Below, piece after piece: positions 61,201-62,380 of a DNA stretch of 64,000 nt. Position 1 is the stretch's first letter, and each line of letters opens with the position of its first letter. Location: the NCBI GenBank assembly GCA_964017235.1, contig OZ024934.1, positions 79,264,706 to 79,328,705 of the forward strand. The letters run 5' to 3'. The notes under the pieces were generated by a model, which worked only from the letters and a program-made list of their open reading frames with translations, was not told the origin of the DNA and searched no databases. This stretch comes from Sabellastarte sp. h YS-2021 (Eukaryota > Annelida > Polychaeta > Sabellida > Sabellidae). The position numbers were made by a program, and so were the translations under genes.

Positions 61201-62380
61201 TCAAAAACCTTTAGAGATACAGTGATTTTGAGCAAATTTTGAACCAATGCAAAAAGGCATGAAGCTGAGATAATTTACATGTATACTGATAAATATTTAA
61301 GCATCTTTGATATATTTTACAAACGAAACAGGGCCTTGTAAGACTAATGTACAATTGTTGCAAAACGTTCATGAGGTGGACATTACACATGATAATGTGT
61401 GTTCTTCTGTGCTATCCTGTTTCTTTTCATATGTTGCATCTACTCTCAACAGGGCATCCTATTTCTAGTTCAAATATGGCAAAGAGATGAAACCAAAATT
61501 TGGCTGGCTTGAGACTGATGATGTTCAAATGGTTTGGATGGAGTCGGATATCTTAGTAACCAAGGAAATAAGTCCATAGATATTCTGATTATTCTTGTAT
61601 GGTTATATGTTTTGATTTTCACTGGCAGGTATTAATGTGATACAAGTGAGGTCAAGCCTGAATATTGAATACATAGACGAGTATGGAGACATCACCAGCC
61701 CAGAGTATGAAGCCTTGAGAGAGTGGTTGATTTTCAACTTTACATACCTGTGTGATGATATTCAGCTCACATCTAGGGTAAGCTGTGTGGTGAAGAAGCT
61801 TCAGTATACATCCTGATGTCCTTGTTATTCTTATTAATATTTACATAAAAATTAACAGAAGCCTTTTTCTGTATGGAAAAATCCAAACTATGATCATGAA
61901 TCTACCAACATTTAAGCTGTCATGGATGATTTCATAAAAGCTGGTGAGTTACAGAAAACATTTGCTTAAGTATATAGCTTTTTGCATAACACTTAAACTG
62001 ATTTTTGGCTGATTTTCACTGATCATGTTTGTGAATACAGCTACAGAAAGCCAATTGTTAGTGGAGCAATGGTCATAGATGGTACTCATACACATTTTAA
62101 TGGCTACTTGTGTTTACAAGGATGTTAATACAAGGATGTTAACAGTTATCACTTTATCTTCAAGGGTTCTAATTTCTTGCTCTTCTATATTAGGGGATAT
62201 ATGAATGTAGCATTGAGGGCCCATTCTTCCCTGTAAGCCAGATAGTAGAAGAACCTGAGGCTACAAATGATTCAGAGAGTAACCGGGTGAAACGTCAGAG
62301 TGATGATCAACAAATAAGGAATATTGTAGGGTTTGACATGGTCATGAGGTCTGAAGATGCCATCACAGATCAGGAACAAG
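1116..62380 (+). CDS. Multi-exon EGF-repeat extracellular protein gene, partial at both ends (26 exons)
   Basis: The spliced model joins 26 exons listed separately below (3237 nt, 1079 codons), with compatible phases at every junction and no internal stop. Seen: an FTP/F5-8C-like module (exons 1-2), 16 six-cysteine EGF modules (exons 3-24) and a C-terminal segment (exons 25-26) that may be SEA-like and has an RVKR site. Most EGFs start with the calcium-binding signature D-(I/V/M/T)-(D/N)-E-C and carry the G-S-Y-x-C core. Known of such proteins: they are extracellular matrix or cell-surface proteins, with calcium stiffening EGF tandems. No signal peptide, start codon, transmembrane segment or stop is visible, so both ends lie outside the window. 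Most introns are phase 1, which suits module shuffling. Orthology is not assigned; fibrillin-like or other EGF-matrix genes are alternatives, but the FTP, PAN and SEA-like parts argue against a plain fibrillin. Confidence 0.88.
1390..1530 (+). repeat. Dispersed repeat, copy 1
   Basis: Contains 'gagagcacacacc', 'ctgccaaggcatgca' and, further on, 'caaaatttaatgggatct'. The same words in the same order recur at 39755-39935. It is an old interspersed repeat of unknown type. Confidence 0.5.
1728..1940 (+). repeat. tRNA-derived SINE type 1, 5'-truncated copy
   Basis: A B box (GGTTCGATCCC) lies at 1750-1760, followed by a tRNA-unrelated body and the tail gatgtaaaacccc then (aaat)n. It matches the reverse complement of 18470-18703. 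The A-box half is missing here. It lies in intron 1. Confidence 0.8.
2267..2509 (+). CDS. Exon 2: C-terminal part of FTP/F5-8C-like module
   Basis: Acceptor ttttcag at 2260-2266, donor gtgaca after 2509, phase 1 to 1. The peptide has the FTP-type sequence DFNVAVGN, two cysteines around NYSIC and VEC, then GRYVGIYL and IQLCNLRV. This resembles the final strands of fucolectin/F5-8C modules, where a conserved 'GRYVxI' is followed by 'LxLCEVEV'. Such modules usually bind carbohydrate or lipid. Binding residues cannot be judged without the missing first part. Confidence 0.8.
2687..3696 (+). repeat. 5' LTR (1010 bp)
   Basis: Begins TGTTGTAG and ends CACCCCA, and is repeated with the same length at 6671-7680; I saw no difference in the stretches compared. 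A TATA box (TATATAA) is at 3426-3432 and a poly(A) signal AATAAA at 3622-3627, in the order expected for U3-R-U5. Near 2876-2957 a unit 'gtttacagttaa(a/g)gaaaggtcagaag' occurs twice in tandem. Confidence 0.92.
6671..7680 (+). repeat. 3' LTR (1010 bp)
   Basis: Same length and, as far as read, the same sequence as the 5' LTR, including the TATA box, the AATAAA and both short open frames. Near-identity implies a recent insertion. Confidence 0.92.
7681..9182. other. Intron 2, distal part
   Basis: AT-rich sequence. A decayed tRNA-SINE-like stretch may lie near 8565-8700 (words 'cttgcctcccacatttgg' and 'ggtttcagatcccaca'), too eroded to assign. Nothing else recognised. Confidence 0.4.
9183..9356 (+). 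CDS. Exon 3: EGF module 1 (non-calcium type)
   Basis: Acceptor tttaacag, donor gtaagt, phase 1 to 1. It encodes six cysteines (SFC, KDC, LVC, GLC, EC, MC) and ends with VD, which begins the linker to the next IDEC. A whole EGF module in one exon. It follows a 6.7-kb intron carrying the LTR element. Confidence 0.85.
10317..10337 (+). CDS. Exon 4: 21-nt microexon (IDECRNP)
   Basis: A polypyrimidine tract and ttttcag precede 10317; donor gtgagt follows 10337. Phase 1 to 1. The exon completes the codon left by exon 3 and reads IDECRNP, giving the calcium-binding start and first cysteine of EGF module 2. It is supported by splice signals, frame and the otherwise missing cysteine. Confidence 0.8.
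10838..10858 (+). CDS. Exon 5: 21-nt microexon
   Basis: Acceptor atttttcag and donor gtaaga are strong. Phase 1 to 1. It reads LVASDPT plus a split codon and contains no cysteine, lengthening the C1-C2 loop of EGF module 2. The symmetric phase means it can be skipped without a frameshift. Confidence 0.72.
11310..11345 (+). CDS. Exon 6: 36-nt microexon
   Basis: Acceptor ggtttcag, donor gtaagt, phase 1 to 1. It reads [11 protein letters not shown] after the split codon and supplies cysteine 2 of EGF module 2. Skipping it would leave five cysteines, so if exon 7 is used this exon is probably needed. Confidence 0.78.
11436..11941 (-). mobile_element. CR1/L2-like LINE, 3' end fragment
   Basis: On the minus strand the translation contains [20 protein letters not shown] and [18 protein letters not shown] C-terminal words of a non-LTR reverse transcriptase (frames broken). 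It ends in 'attaagcgctataaaagtcc' and an (attaga)n-like tail. It is the continuation of 14222-15058, separated by inserted DNA. A stop at each frame change shows it is dead. Confidence 0.75.
12050..12671. mobile_element. Palindromic MITE-like element with nested SINE
   Basis: Ends are inverted: left ctgggcccgtattcacaaag, right ctttgtgaatacaggcccag. The interior is made of repeated self-complementary words around TTCTTAGAATT and CTAAGAATTCTTAG. A tRNA SINE is inserted at 12231. No open frame; non-autonomous DNA element by structure. Confidence 0.72.
12231..12380 (+). repeat. tRNA-derived SINE type 2, copy 1
   Basis: A-box-like tggcctagtggtta and B-box gggttcgagtccca are present, then a body 'gaggacctgtcccaatatga' and tail gacgtaaaacccc. 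Inserted inside the palindromic element. Confidence 0.82.
13047..13636. mobile_element. Palindromic MITE-like element
   Basis: Inverted ends: left ctggggcggatttcatgaaa, right tttcgtgaaatctgccccgg. The interior repeats self-complementary words such as cccagcctcaggctgagcc and gtctcaaa/tttgagac. No coding potential. Confidence 0.7.
14222..15058 (-). mobile_element. CR1/L2-like LINE, reverse transcriptase fragment
   Basis: The minus-strand translation reads [13 protein letters not shown] (palm motif A with the first Asp), [16 protein letters not shown], then [16 protein letters not shown] and [10 protein letters not shown], typical of CR1/L2/Jockey-clade RTs. Frames are broken near the YADD motif. 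The element is 5'-truncated at about 15058 and its 3' part continues at 11941. Confidence 0.82.
15059..16203. other. Intron 6, distal part
   Basis: No exon or element recognised in these 1.1 kb, apart from an AT-rich (taataat)-type tract at 15056-15085. Confidence 0.4.
16204..16323 (+). CDS. Exon 7: EGF module 2, cysteines 3-6
   Basis: Acceptor tgacttcag, donor gtaatt, phase 1 to 1. The peptide reads [15 protein letters not shown] and later GSC, the last four cysteines of the module begun by the microexons. N-G-T is a possible N-glycosylation site. The C5-C6 stretch is unusually long. Confidence 0.85.
16430..16800. repeat. Degenerate tandem repeat in intron 7
   Basis: Three or four diverged units share 'agccattgaggattgtctc', 'catttgcatatgacc' and 'acatagca(t/g)ctag'. 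No coding potential. Confidence 0.45.
16938..17090 (+). CDS. Exon 8: EGF module 3 plus IDEC of module 4
   Basis: Acceptor ctgtcag, donor gtgagt, phase 1 to 1. It begins [16 protein letters not shown], so the usual IDEC cysteine is displaced. Six cysteines are present (SC, GC, SC, VC, TC, GC). It ends EDIDEC, which is cysteine 1 of the following calcium-binding EGF. Confidence 0.85.
17207..17419 (+). CDS. Exon 9: PAN/apple-like module, symmetric cassette
   Basis: Acceptor caccccag, donor gtgggt, phase 1 to 1. The peptide has VCNDGVEM, then [24 protein letters not shown] and NIYFRR. The EFCLMEC / CEAVQ / NxCxLL spacing resembles PAN/apple modules, which bind proteins or carbohydrates. It contains an N-I-T sequon. 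It sits between cysteine 1 (exon 8) and cysteines 2-6 (exon 10) of one EGF module; skipping it restores an uninterrupted EGF. The PAN assignment is by eye. Confidence 0.75.
17797..18420 (+). mobile_element. Tandem-repeat element type A, short copy
   Basis: The head carries the palindrome CAGCCTTTAAAGGCTG (17804-17819) followed by gagggtatcattttcaccc. Then come two or three diverged units with 'tgaccttgacc' and 'atctcagaaactgt', and the tail gggcatctctgatactattt. The same head, unit and tail recur at about 32.5, 38.0 and 45.3 kb. Inferred to be a Helentron-associated (pearl-like) non-autonomous element. Confidence 0.6.
18470..18703 (-). repeat. tRNA-derived SINE type 1, near full-length
   Basis: On the minus strand it starts ggggccacggtggcagagtg (A box TGGCAGAGTGG), has B box GGTTCGATCCC (complement of 18641-18651), and ends in aaagcgacgtaaaacccc then (aaataaac)n. 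Confidence 0.85.
19158..20890 (+). pseudogene. DIRS Gag-like frame, two nonsense mutations
   Basis: Reads in one frame from ATG 19158 to the GRGGRRK stop near 20890, interrupted by TAG at 20313-20315 (where the intact copy has TGG) and TGA at 20766-20768. Residues 18-53 hold Cys/His pairs spaced like a zinc finger (C18, H20, C31, C34, C44, C50, C53). It ends in an RG-rich basic tail, probably RNA-binding. It is the counterpart of 53981-55705. Confidence 0.85.
20725..22938 (+). pseudogene. DIRS reverse transcriptase / RNase H / methyltransferase-like frame, one nonsense
   Basis: Same frame as 21073-22938 with a TAG at 21058-21060. The RT motifs [21 protein letters not shown] and the active site YIDDW are intact. 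RNase H shows [34 protein letters not shown] and LADSLSR. The C-terminal part ([24 protein letters not shown]) matches the DIRS methyltransferase-like region. It copies element RNA to DNA as part of replication. Confidence 0.9.
22689..23675 (+). pseudogene. DIRS tyrosine recombinase, deleted and frameshifted
   Basis: The N-terminal part ([21 protein letters not shown]) and box I ([10 protein letters not shown]) are intact. After 'AAIKPVV' about 65 codons are missing relative to the intact copy, and the frame changes. The box II motif [10 protein letters not shown] is then readable, but one extra T near 23558 shifts the frame before the nucleophile motif FTNFYLKDL. Not functional as it stands. 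Confidence 0.85.
24215..24309. repeat. DIRS internal complementary region (damaged family A copy)
   Basis: The sequence starts gttaggaaatggtaag and ends cttaccatttcctaac, enclosing the joined ends '...gctataaaattgaaaa...'. It is a record of the circular junction (right end ttttcaa joined to left end ttttatagc). Confidence 0.85.
24566..25112 (+). mobile_element. LINE C-terminal fragment, degenerate
   Basis: The plus-strand translation contains [31 protein letters not shown] and [14 protein letters not shown], the C-terminal part of a CR1/L2-like RT. Frames are shifted. It abuts the right end of the DIRS element. Confidence 0.7.
25180..27290 (+). mobile_element. CR1/L2-like LINE, degenerate (endonuclease to 3' tail)
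   Basis: In order: endonuclease words [19 protein letters not shown] and YGDINVH (25290-25530); RT words [10 protein letters not shown] and [10 protein letters not shown], then [18 protein letters not shown] (26530-26590); a C-terminal FAFGVPKIW region; and the tail ctaagtgccataaaagtcc, (ttagat)n. Several stops and frameshifts. It lies just upstream of exon 10. Confidence 0.82.
27323..27511 (+). CDS. Exon 10: EGF module 4 cysteines 2-6 and INEC of module 5
   Basis: Acceptor tgttcacag, donor gtaagt, phase 1 to 1. It has [17 protein letters not shown] and KVC, then DINEC. The five cysteines complete the IDEC at the end of exon 8. The preceding intron is 9.9 kb, the longest in the gene, and holds a DIRS element and LINEs. 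Confidence 0.85.
28012..28232 (-). repeat. tRNA-derived SINE type 2, copy 2 with internal duplication
   Basis: Minus-strand copy: tail complement gttggggtttttacgtcccg at the left, head complement ggccactgaggat at the right. The tRNA-like part is present about one and a half times. Confidence 0.78.
28317..28475 (+). repeat. tRNA-derived SINE type 2, copy 3
   Basis: Reads ctctgtggcctagtgattgg, then cctctgtgtggttttgactt (eroded B box), body gaggacctgttcca and tail gggacataaaatcc. It ends about 30 bases before exon 11. Confidence 0.78.
28508..28624 (+). CDS. Exon 11: EGF module 5, cysteines 2-6
   Basis: Acceptor ttatacag, donor gtgagt, phase 1 to 1. It reads MCEDGC, VCDC and YSC, completing INEC from exon 10. 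The upstream intron carries two copies of the tRNA SINE, so exonised SINE sequence was considered and excluded by frame. Confidence 0.83.
29124..29833. mobile_element. Palindromic MITE-like element
   Basis: Inverted ends: ccagggctgggattcacaaa at the left, tgtgaatcccggcccag at the right. The interior repeats words around AAGTTATGAC, TCTTAAG and 'cttagctaag'. No open frame of note. Confidence 0.72.
30089..30177 (+). CDS. Exon 12: EGF module 6, first half
   Basis: Acceptor ttattcag, donor gtaata, phase 1 in and 0 out. It reads [12 protein letters not shown] followed by a serine- and acid-rich loop ending SPMQQ. It supplies cysteines 1 and 2; exon 13 gives the other four. Confidence 0.75.
30478..30690 (+). 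repeat. SINE type 2, copy 4, inserted into a LINE 3' tail with 14-bp target duplication
   Basis: The SINE body (30524-30668) is flanked by TATAAAAGGCTACA at 30506-30519 and 30675-30688. The left target copy is part of 'ctaagcactataaaagg', the conserved 3' tail of the local LINE family. A-box-like tggccttgtggtca and tail gggacgtaaaatcc are present. Confidence 0.82.
30781..31441. mobile_element. Palindromic MITE-like element
   Basis: Inverted ends: atgcctctgctccaccaaa at the left and its partner ttggtggaacaggggcat at the right. The interior has many self-complementary words (cctcagatctcctcag, ctgagac). No coding potential seen. Confidence 0.62.
31916..32009 (+). CDS. Exon 13: EGF module 6, second half
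   Basis: Acceptor tatgtcaag, donor gtaaaa, phase 0 in and 1 out. It reads [14 protein letters not shown] and KWC. A second AG two bases downstream would break the frame, so 31916 is chosen. Confidence 0.78.
32494..33703 (+). mobile_element. Tandem-repeat element type A, about 7 units
   Basis: Head taccccacatgttggggta is a palindrome, followed by ttattttcacccatggtg. Units of about 145 bp contain 'tatctcggaaactgtaagg', 'gtaggaagttgatacttgg' and 'gtgaccttgacctataaa'. One unit has lost part of its core. Tail: ttagtttactgattaatgct to gggcatctctgatgctattt. Confidence 0.68.
34053..34145 (+). CDS. Exon 14: EGF module 7, cysteines 1-5
   Basis: Acceptor tttatttag, donor gtaagt, phase 1 to 1. It begins DIDEC and contains HEC, DLC and GSYKCGC. 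The sixth cysteine is on exon 15. Confidence 0.87.
34402..34557 (+). CDS. Exon 15: end of EGF module 7 and most of module 8
   Basis: Acceptor gtatttcag, donor gtattt, phase 1 to 1. It begins [11 protein letters not shown], completing module 7, then DIDEC, STC, GFC and GSYNCYC. The C2-C3 loop is extended. Confidence 0.87.
34558..36853. other. Intron 15
   Basis: 2.3 kb with no exon, repeat or element that I can recognise. Confidence 0.4.
36854..36935 (+). CDS. Exon 16: end of EGF module 8, start of module 9; GC donor
   Basis: Acceptor tattttag; phase 1 in and 2 out. It reads GYTWIEDGC (sixth cysteine of module 8), then [14 protein letters not shown]. The only donor that keeps the frame with exon 17 is AG|gcatgt, a GC-AG intron. 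Confidence 0.78.
37253..37345 (+). repeat. tRNA-like (SINE-derived) fragment
   Basis: cccctttagctcagctggtt resembles a tRNA 5' end with an A box, and gtgagtttgagacac a decayed B box. The 44-base spacing between them and the poor pairing argue against a working tRNA. A fragment of a palindromic element (ctgggctggcattcatgaaa) starts at about 37389. Confidence 0.5.
37861..37946 (+). CDS. Exon 17: EGF module 9, cysteines 4-6
   Basis: Acceptor ctatttcaag, donor gtcagt, phase 2 in and 1 out. It reads [12 protein letters not shown] and STC, completing module 9. The split arginine codon (AG+G) across the GC-AG intron fits exactly. Confidence 0.8.
38004..39403 (+). mobile_element. Tandem-repeat element type A, about 7 units
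   Basis: Head ttaccccacgaacagtccgt...agctgtcagggtattg with tgttttcacccatggtg. About seven units carry 'aaccgtaaggtgtaggaag'. The tail agcttcatagtttttagttt... ends at 'tctcatgtg', where a 5S-like repeat begins. Confidence 0.68.
39403..39500 (+). repeat. 5S rRNA-derived SINE fragment
   Basis: ctgaaattaaacaggactga and cagtacttgaatgggtgacc correspond to the 5S rRNA internal promoter (A box to C box). Diverged, not a 5S gene. Confidence 0.68.
39626..39713 (+). CDS. Exon 18: EGF module 10, cysteines 1-4
   Basis: Acceptor tatcaag, donor gtaagt, phase 1 in and 2 out. It begins DVDEC, then NIC, ATC and GSYHC. Confidence 0.85.
39755..39935 (+). repeat. Dispersed repeat, copy 2
   Basis: Shares gagagcacacacc, ccaagaaatgcaca and caaaatttaatgggatct with 1390-1530, in the same order. 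Confidence 0.5.
40245..40683 (+). repeat. Diverged tandem duplication of about 200 bp in intron 18
   Basis: Two units (about 40245-40453 and 40483-40683) share ttcttcataactttagacta, tttgctatgtctgactt and gattggctaggcttcagcac. The second unit ends about 90 bases before exon 19. Confidence 0.75.
40773..40906 (+). CDS. Exon 19: end of EGF module 10 and most of module 11
   Basis: Acceptor ataaatag, donor gtaagt, phase 2 in and 1 out. It reads CNDGYQW and QHC, then DTDEC, AHC, DNC and GSYECSC. Confidence 0.85.
41203..41361 (+). CDS. Exon 20: end of EGF module 11 and all of module 12
   Basis: Acceptor ttgtacag, donor gtgagt, phase 1 to 1. It begins [11 protein letters not shown], completing module 11, then DMDEC with SC, IC, GSFLCSC and SC. 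Confidence 0.88.
42241..42953. mobile_element. Palindromic MITE-like element with nested 5S-derived SINE
   Basis: The left end agggctgatattcacaaaa is the imperfect complement of the right end aaataccaaccctgg. Interior words are of the ctcaaatttgag type. It contains the 5S-like repeat and, at 42332-42372, a 40-base unit also found at 45262. Confidence 0.55.
42395..42505 (+). repeat. 5S rRNA-derived SINE
   Basis: ctgaagttaagcggcaatgg and ttagtacttggatgggtgac match the 5S rRNA internal control region closely. The 5' end of a 5S gene is absent, so this is a 5S-headed SINE rather than an rRNA gene. Confidence 0.72.
43350..43674 (+). mobile_element. Miniature DIRS family A derivative (325 bp)
   Basis: The left end TTTTATTGCGAAAAATACAC runs through most of the left inverted repeat and then jumps to the right end ggtaagtatttatctaataa...aaaatttttcaa. 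All coding sequence and the internal complementary region are gone. It lies in intron 20. Confidence 0.85.
44099..44292 (+). CDS. Exon 21: EGF module 13 and start of module 14
   Basis: Acceptor ttatttag, donor gtaggg, phase 1 in and 0 out. It reads [22 protein letters not shown], then DIDEC and NEC. Module 13 has a glycine-rich insertion in its C3-C4 loop. Confidence 0.87.
44540..44972. repeat. Unclassified interspersed repeat
   Basis: Two internal units share 'gaccttcaagcagggatcaa'/'gactgtgaagcaagggtcaa' with 'aggtcaaa'. It ends with the hairpin agccccagcccataaaggct...gggg. This resembles the head hairpin of the type A elements, but I could not tie it to them. Confidence 0.4.
45006..45135 (+). 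CDS. Exon 22: end of EGF module 14 and start of module 15
   Basis: Acceptor ttttaatag, donor gtgagc, phase 0 in and 1 out. It reads [13 protein letters not shown] and RTC, then DIDEC and GGC. The third cysteine of module 15 is split across the next intron (T + GT). Confidence 0.86.
45262..46724 (+). mobile_element. Tandem-repeat element type A, about 7 units, with nested mini-DIRS
   Basis: The head has the perfect palindrome ACAGCCCTTAAGGGCTGT (45315-45332), then cggggtattgttttcaccc. Units are 146 bp: 'aaggtgtagg' recurs at 45425, 45571 and 45717, and again after the nested insertion. It ends near catatctgatgctatttta. This is the best-preserved array. Confidence 0.7.
45748..46059 (-). mobile_element. 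Miniature DIRS family A derivative (312 bp)
   Basis: TTTTATTGCG and aaaatttttcaa termini as in the full elements. The interior 'atggccaacaaaaacaatga' is in the orientation of the right inverted repeat, so this copy is essentially two terminal repeats joined as a hairpin. It is inserted in a 146-bp unit. Strand is nominal. Confidence 0.82.
46740..46860 (+). repeat. LINE 3' tail fragment
   Basis: ggtgtagattaagcactgtt followed by aaagtcatatta resembles the tail of the local CR1/L2-like LINE (aagcgctataaaagtcc). Confidence 0.45.
47087..47995 (+). pseudogene. Family B DIRS Gag-like remnant
   Basis: An open stretch at 47131-47748 reads [35 protein letters not shown] and [11 protein letters not shown]. 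The same words recur in 63560-64000 (LPEGNFIKPPPA, CFEEKMQDLY, GQNICTLNFSAAF). The zinc-finger N-terminus is lost through the 5' truncation. Confidence 0.75.
48126..49491 (+). pseudogene. Family B DIRS RT/RNase H, catalytic residues lost
   Basis: LPFGLAT (motif B) is followed, in another frame, by HQYLDNWLI: the second catalytic Asp of YLDD is Asn (codon 48238-48240). A TAG stands at 48358-48360. In RNase [12 protein letters not shown] is intact, but the NILE-type Glu is Lys ([12 protein letters not shown]) and ADSLSR has become ANLLSR. The methyltransferase-like part ([24 protein letters not shown]) follows. Confidence 0.85.
49665..50550 (+). pseudogene. Family B DIRS tyrosine recombinase remnant
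   Basis: [15 protein letters not shown] gives box I, and [14 protein letters not shown] holds the nucleophile tyrosine region. A TAG at 50163-50165 and frameshifts separate them, and the H-x-x-R box is eroded to HIQAFAAS. Confidence 0.78.
50985..51090. repeat. DIRS family B internal complementary region
   Basis: Starts agtcccacatggtaagctat and ends aagcttaccatgtaggactg, enclosing tagcgcaataaaattgaaaa. This shows the family B circular junction, ttttcaa joined to ttttattgcg. Confidence 0.8.
51523..51600 (+). CDS. Exon 23: EGF module 15, cysteines 3-6
   Basis: Acceptor gtcaaag, donor gtaagt, phase 1 to 1. It reads [11 protein letters not shown] and KTC. It lies behind a 6.4-kb intron filled by a tandem-repeat element and a DIRS copy. 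Confidence 0.85.
51880..52002 (+). CDS. Exon 24: EGF module 16, complete
   Basis: Acceptor gcttttag, donor gtgtgt, phase 1 to 1. It begins DIDEC, with GKC, QQIC, GSYKCAC and QC. This is the last EGF seen. Confidence 0.88.
53981..55705 (+). CDS. DIRS Gag-like protein (574 aa)
   Basis: Presumed structural/RNA-binding protein of the element. Residues 17-52 have a Cys/His array (C17, H19, H27/H28, C30, C33, C43, C49, C52) that suggests a zinc finger. A low-complexity Ser/Glu-rich stretch follows (about 60-240). A helical middle ([37 protein letters not shown]) is conserved in the 18.9-kb copy. The C-terminus is Gln/Asn-rich and ends in a basic RGGRGRRK tail. The start is the first ATG after the left inverted repeat and matches the other copy. 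The stop is 49 bases before the ATG of the recombinase-frame ORF, in the same frame. Confidence 0.88.
   Translation: MSTQDKVKKGQRKSSFCGHFMADWDGHHYCPKCRDDYKGDDPCANSSDCIVCSSFSEEQKKKIKNRNRYKSKKDQNSSVFVDNSKEVNIDDYLLDEDESAASVASQAISSQKNKSLEDKLDRFFTEFASFSQRLQNLEQKGAETVSSRNSGRDSLQVAKQPVEISSVLPGRLERRSATLTRTEFEQQASASHTHQETGLVSSRKRTLSQSSDEPDPEVEQGEITTLEDDSPAYSETLETIKKWLDLEVKDVECFVPPSVFSGRDQVKKSAQQSMALPPAQPLVELWKYKEFSALGSSNVDDNDPHHPPLSKGQFLSFPKPQMRFYQVSPQSFSLAAPRIQDAFKNIAASPYQAPTSVVTPMKQYLAWESVSRETIQILNHVFWFKSAIEKSTNEMFSEVSKMKESVDQEDIQQSMNFLQNCLHLQSTTMGCLGKALDDVLDTSMSLASNMLLNRRDNFLKLCHRDVTDKDIAKLRNASLTKKELFNSKVLSEVEQNFIQWSQINREPAFKKHRSESYGSRNFADSKKDQSQNRYQNAAFQNFRQQNKQGDQNKRQSGSFNSNRGSARGGRGRRK
55521..57767 (+). 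CDS. DIRS reverse transcriptase-RNase H-methyltransferase-like polyprotein (748 aa)
   Basis: Copies element RNA into [17 protein letters not shown] (first Asp), LPFGIATAP, active site Y270-[15 protein letters not shown]. RNase [13 protein letters not shown] (D436), [40 protein letters not shown], so all catalytic acids are present. The C-terminal third ([35 protein letters not shown]) is the DIRS methyltransferase-like region; its activity is unproven. The ATG used here overlaps the end of Gag by 185 bases, and the true start could be downstream. It overlaps the recombinase frame, which is in -1. Confidence 0.93.
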   Translation: MNLMVPEISQIPRKISHKTGTRMLRFRIFVSKTSKVIRTKDSLVPSILTEARPEGVGAGGSDCMEVSTKFPGSRLQGYWKVWESFKAHPRVVLVLKQGYCLPFKEKPPLTRFPTIKSSYSAPVKQKALLEAVQQMVQKRAVVPVQNKNSLGFYSRLFLVPKPENKWRPVIDLSVVNTFLHVPTFKMETAEVIRASLQAGEWVASIDLTDAYFHVPIHQKFQKYLRFHVQGQAYQFRALPFGIATAPLEFTRVVKEVKLIALSQGVRIHQYLDDWLVMAKDPDSCARDVQKLISLVGKLGWIVNLKKSELNPTQDLEFLGYRFNLREGLVYPNQKKLDKLKILAVSILQGHNTTPRKLMSLIGVMASMEKTVPLGRIHMRPFQWFLKTNWQFPQSLDKVVPISQLIKDHLAWWMDPQNLLKGSNLHQKEHNMLMFTDASEKGWGAHLNNCTVSGFWQPSEKDLHINILEMKAVFLALKHFQGQLRQKIVLVSSDNSTVVSYINKEGGTHSFEMCALMWRILAWSNAREIHIRARHIPGNLNVIADSLSRRDKAIQTECSLHPQVFQEICQVWHKPMVDLFATSLNAKLPTYVSPVPDDKAWQIDALNISWEALDAYAFCPVAILPQLVQKMITYRCRVIVIAPGWPGMPWFWDLVELSAKIPLRLPQVHNLLKQPFSLRFHKNLEYLNLHAWYLDSFKKVKEDSLLRWQIELRHLRENPQGEYMIQGGPYFKSGPRRIRWMSQNQLFLK
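55754..58663 (+). CDS. DIRS tyrosine recombinase frame (969 codons; recombinase in about the last 330)
   Basis: The recombinase integrates the circular DNA copy without target duplication. The homologous region starts near 57655 ([10 protein letters not shown]). The catalytic set is complete: R774 in [11 protein letters not shown]907 and R910 in [10 protein letters not shown], and nucleophile Y943 in FTNFYLKDL. The frame is also open for about 1.9 kb upstream, inside the RT gene, with a Ser/Gly/Arg-rich sequence of no known domain. Whether that part is translated is unknown; initiation nearer 57600 or a frameshift from RT are alternatives. It is in the same frame as Gag. Confidence 0.88.
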   Translation: MESVGKFQGASEGSSCSETGLLSSIQRKTTSDPVSDHQKQLFGSSEAKSFAGGGSTNGSKKGSGSGSKQELSRILQSFVSGSKTRKQMATSNRSQCGKYILTCSHFQNGNCRSHSGFSSSRRVGGFHRSHRRLFPCTHTPKVSKVSALSCTGSGVPVQSPTLRDCDSSIGVHSSGEGGQAHSSFTRGSNPSVFGRLAGDGQRSGFLCSGCSKIDQFSRKVGLDCQFEKIRTQSNSGSRVSGLSVQPSRRFGLPKSKEIGQAQNFGSFHFARSQHYSKEAHVTNWGHGFHGENSSFGSDPYETVSVVSEDQLAVSPVIGQGGPNFSVDKGPSGLVDGSSELTQGFESSSERTQYADVHRCIREGLGGSLEQLYCKWVLAAIRKRLAYQYFGDESCFSSPETFSRTIKAKNSVGFLRQLNCGLIYQQGRRHSLLRNVCFDVENSGMVQCQGDPYKSQTYPRESQCNSRFPVQEGQGHPDRVLSPSSGLSRNLPSLAQANGGSFCHQPECQTANLRISCPRRQGLADRCIEHLLGGSGRLCFLSSGHPTPVSSENDHLQVQGHCDSTRVAGDALVLGSGGIVSQDSTEASSSAQSTEATFQSQIPQESGVSESPCVVSGLIQEGQGGFSVEVADRIKAPQRESSRRVYDSRWAIFQKWAQENQVDVTKPTIPQIADFLNHLFTDKNLKPRTIAGYRTSVADGLGSTGQMVSQSLDLNRLIASFHRDRPSANRSIPNWDLSLVLLALTRAPFEPLAKADLKIFTFKTVFLLALASGKRRSEIHAWTFDSFSRKRDWSEVTFSPSTAFIAKNQLASEGPLAIQPVVIPALKPTLDPSLIQDKSLCPVRSLRFYLDKTKDLRKGKKLLFVAIKEGYSKDISKATISSWIKQSIILAYQKYNQEVQNVSQVKAHEVRALAASLAFKVGVALDEIMASCFWRSHSTFTNFYLKDLCWHNGDVMKIGPVVAAQHVVNC
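59051..59150. repeat. DIRS internal complementary region (intact family A copy)
   Basis: Starts ctatggtcaggaaatggtaa and ends cttaccatttcctgacc, enclosing cgcaataaaattgaaaaatt, the complement of the joined element ends. In DIRS replication this is thought to template the circular form. Confidence 0.88.
61401..61628. other. Intron 24, distal end
   Basis: No recognised element apart from the normal acceptor of exon 25. Confidence 0.4.
61629..61777 (+). CDS. Exon 25: possible SEA-like module, first half
   Basis: Acceptor actggcag, donor gtaagc, phase 1 in and 0 out. It reads [14 protein letters not shown], then [16 protein letters not shown] and one cysteine. The strand followed by an amphipathic helix after S/T-x-E-Y recalls SEA modules of mucin-like proteins. 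The autocleavage motif G-S-V-V-V is not present. Low certainty on fold; good certainty as an exon. Confidence 0.7.
62194..62380 (+). CDS. Exon 26 (last seen): acidic linker with RVKR site
   Basis: Acceptor tatattag, donor gtggga, phase 0 in and 1 out. It reads [12 protein letters not shown], then an acidic stretch, SNRVKRQ and [16 protein letters not shown] is a furin-type consensus, so the mature protein may be cut here. The one cysteine could pair with that of exon 25. The gene continues beyond the window. Confidence 0.72.
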
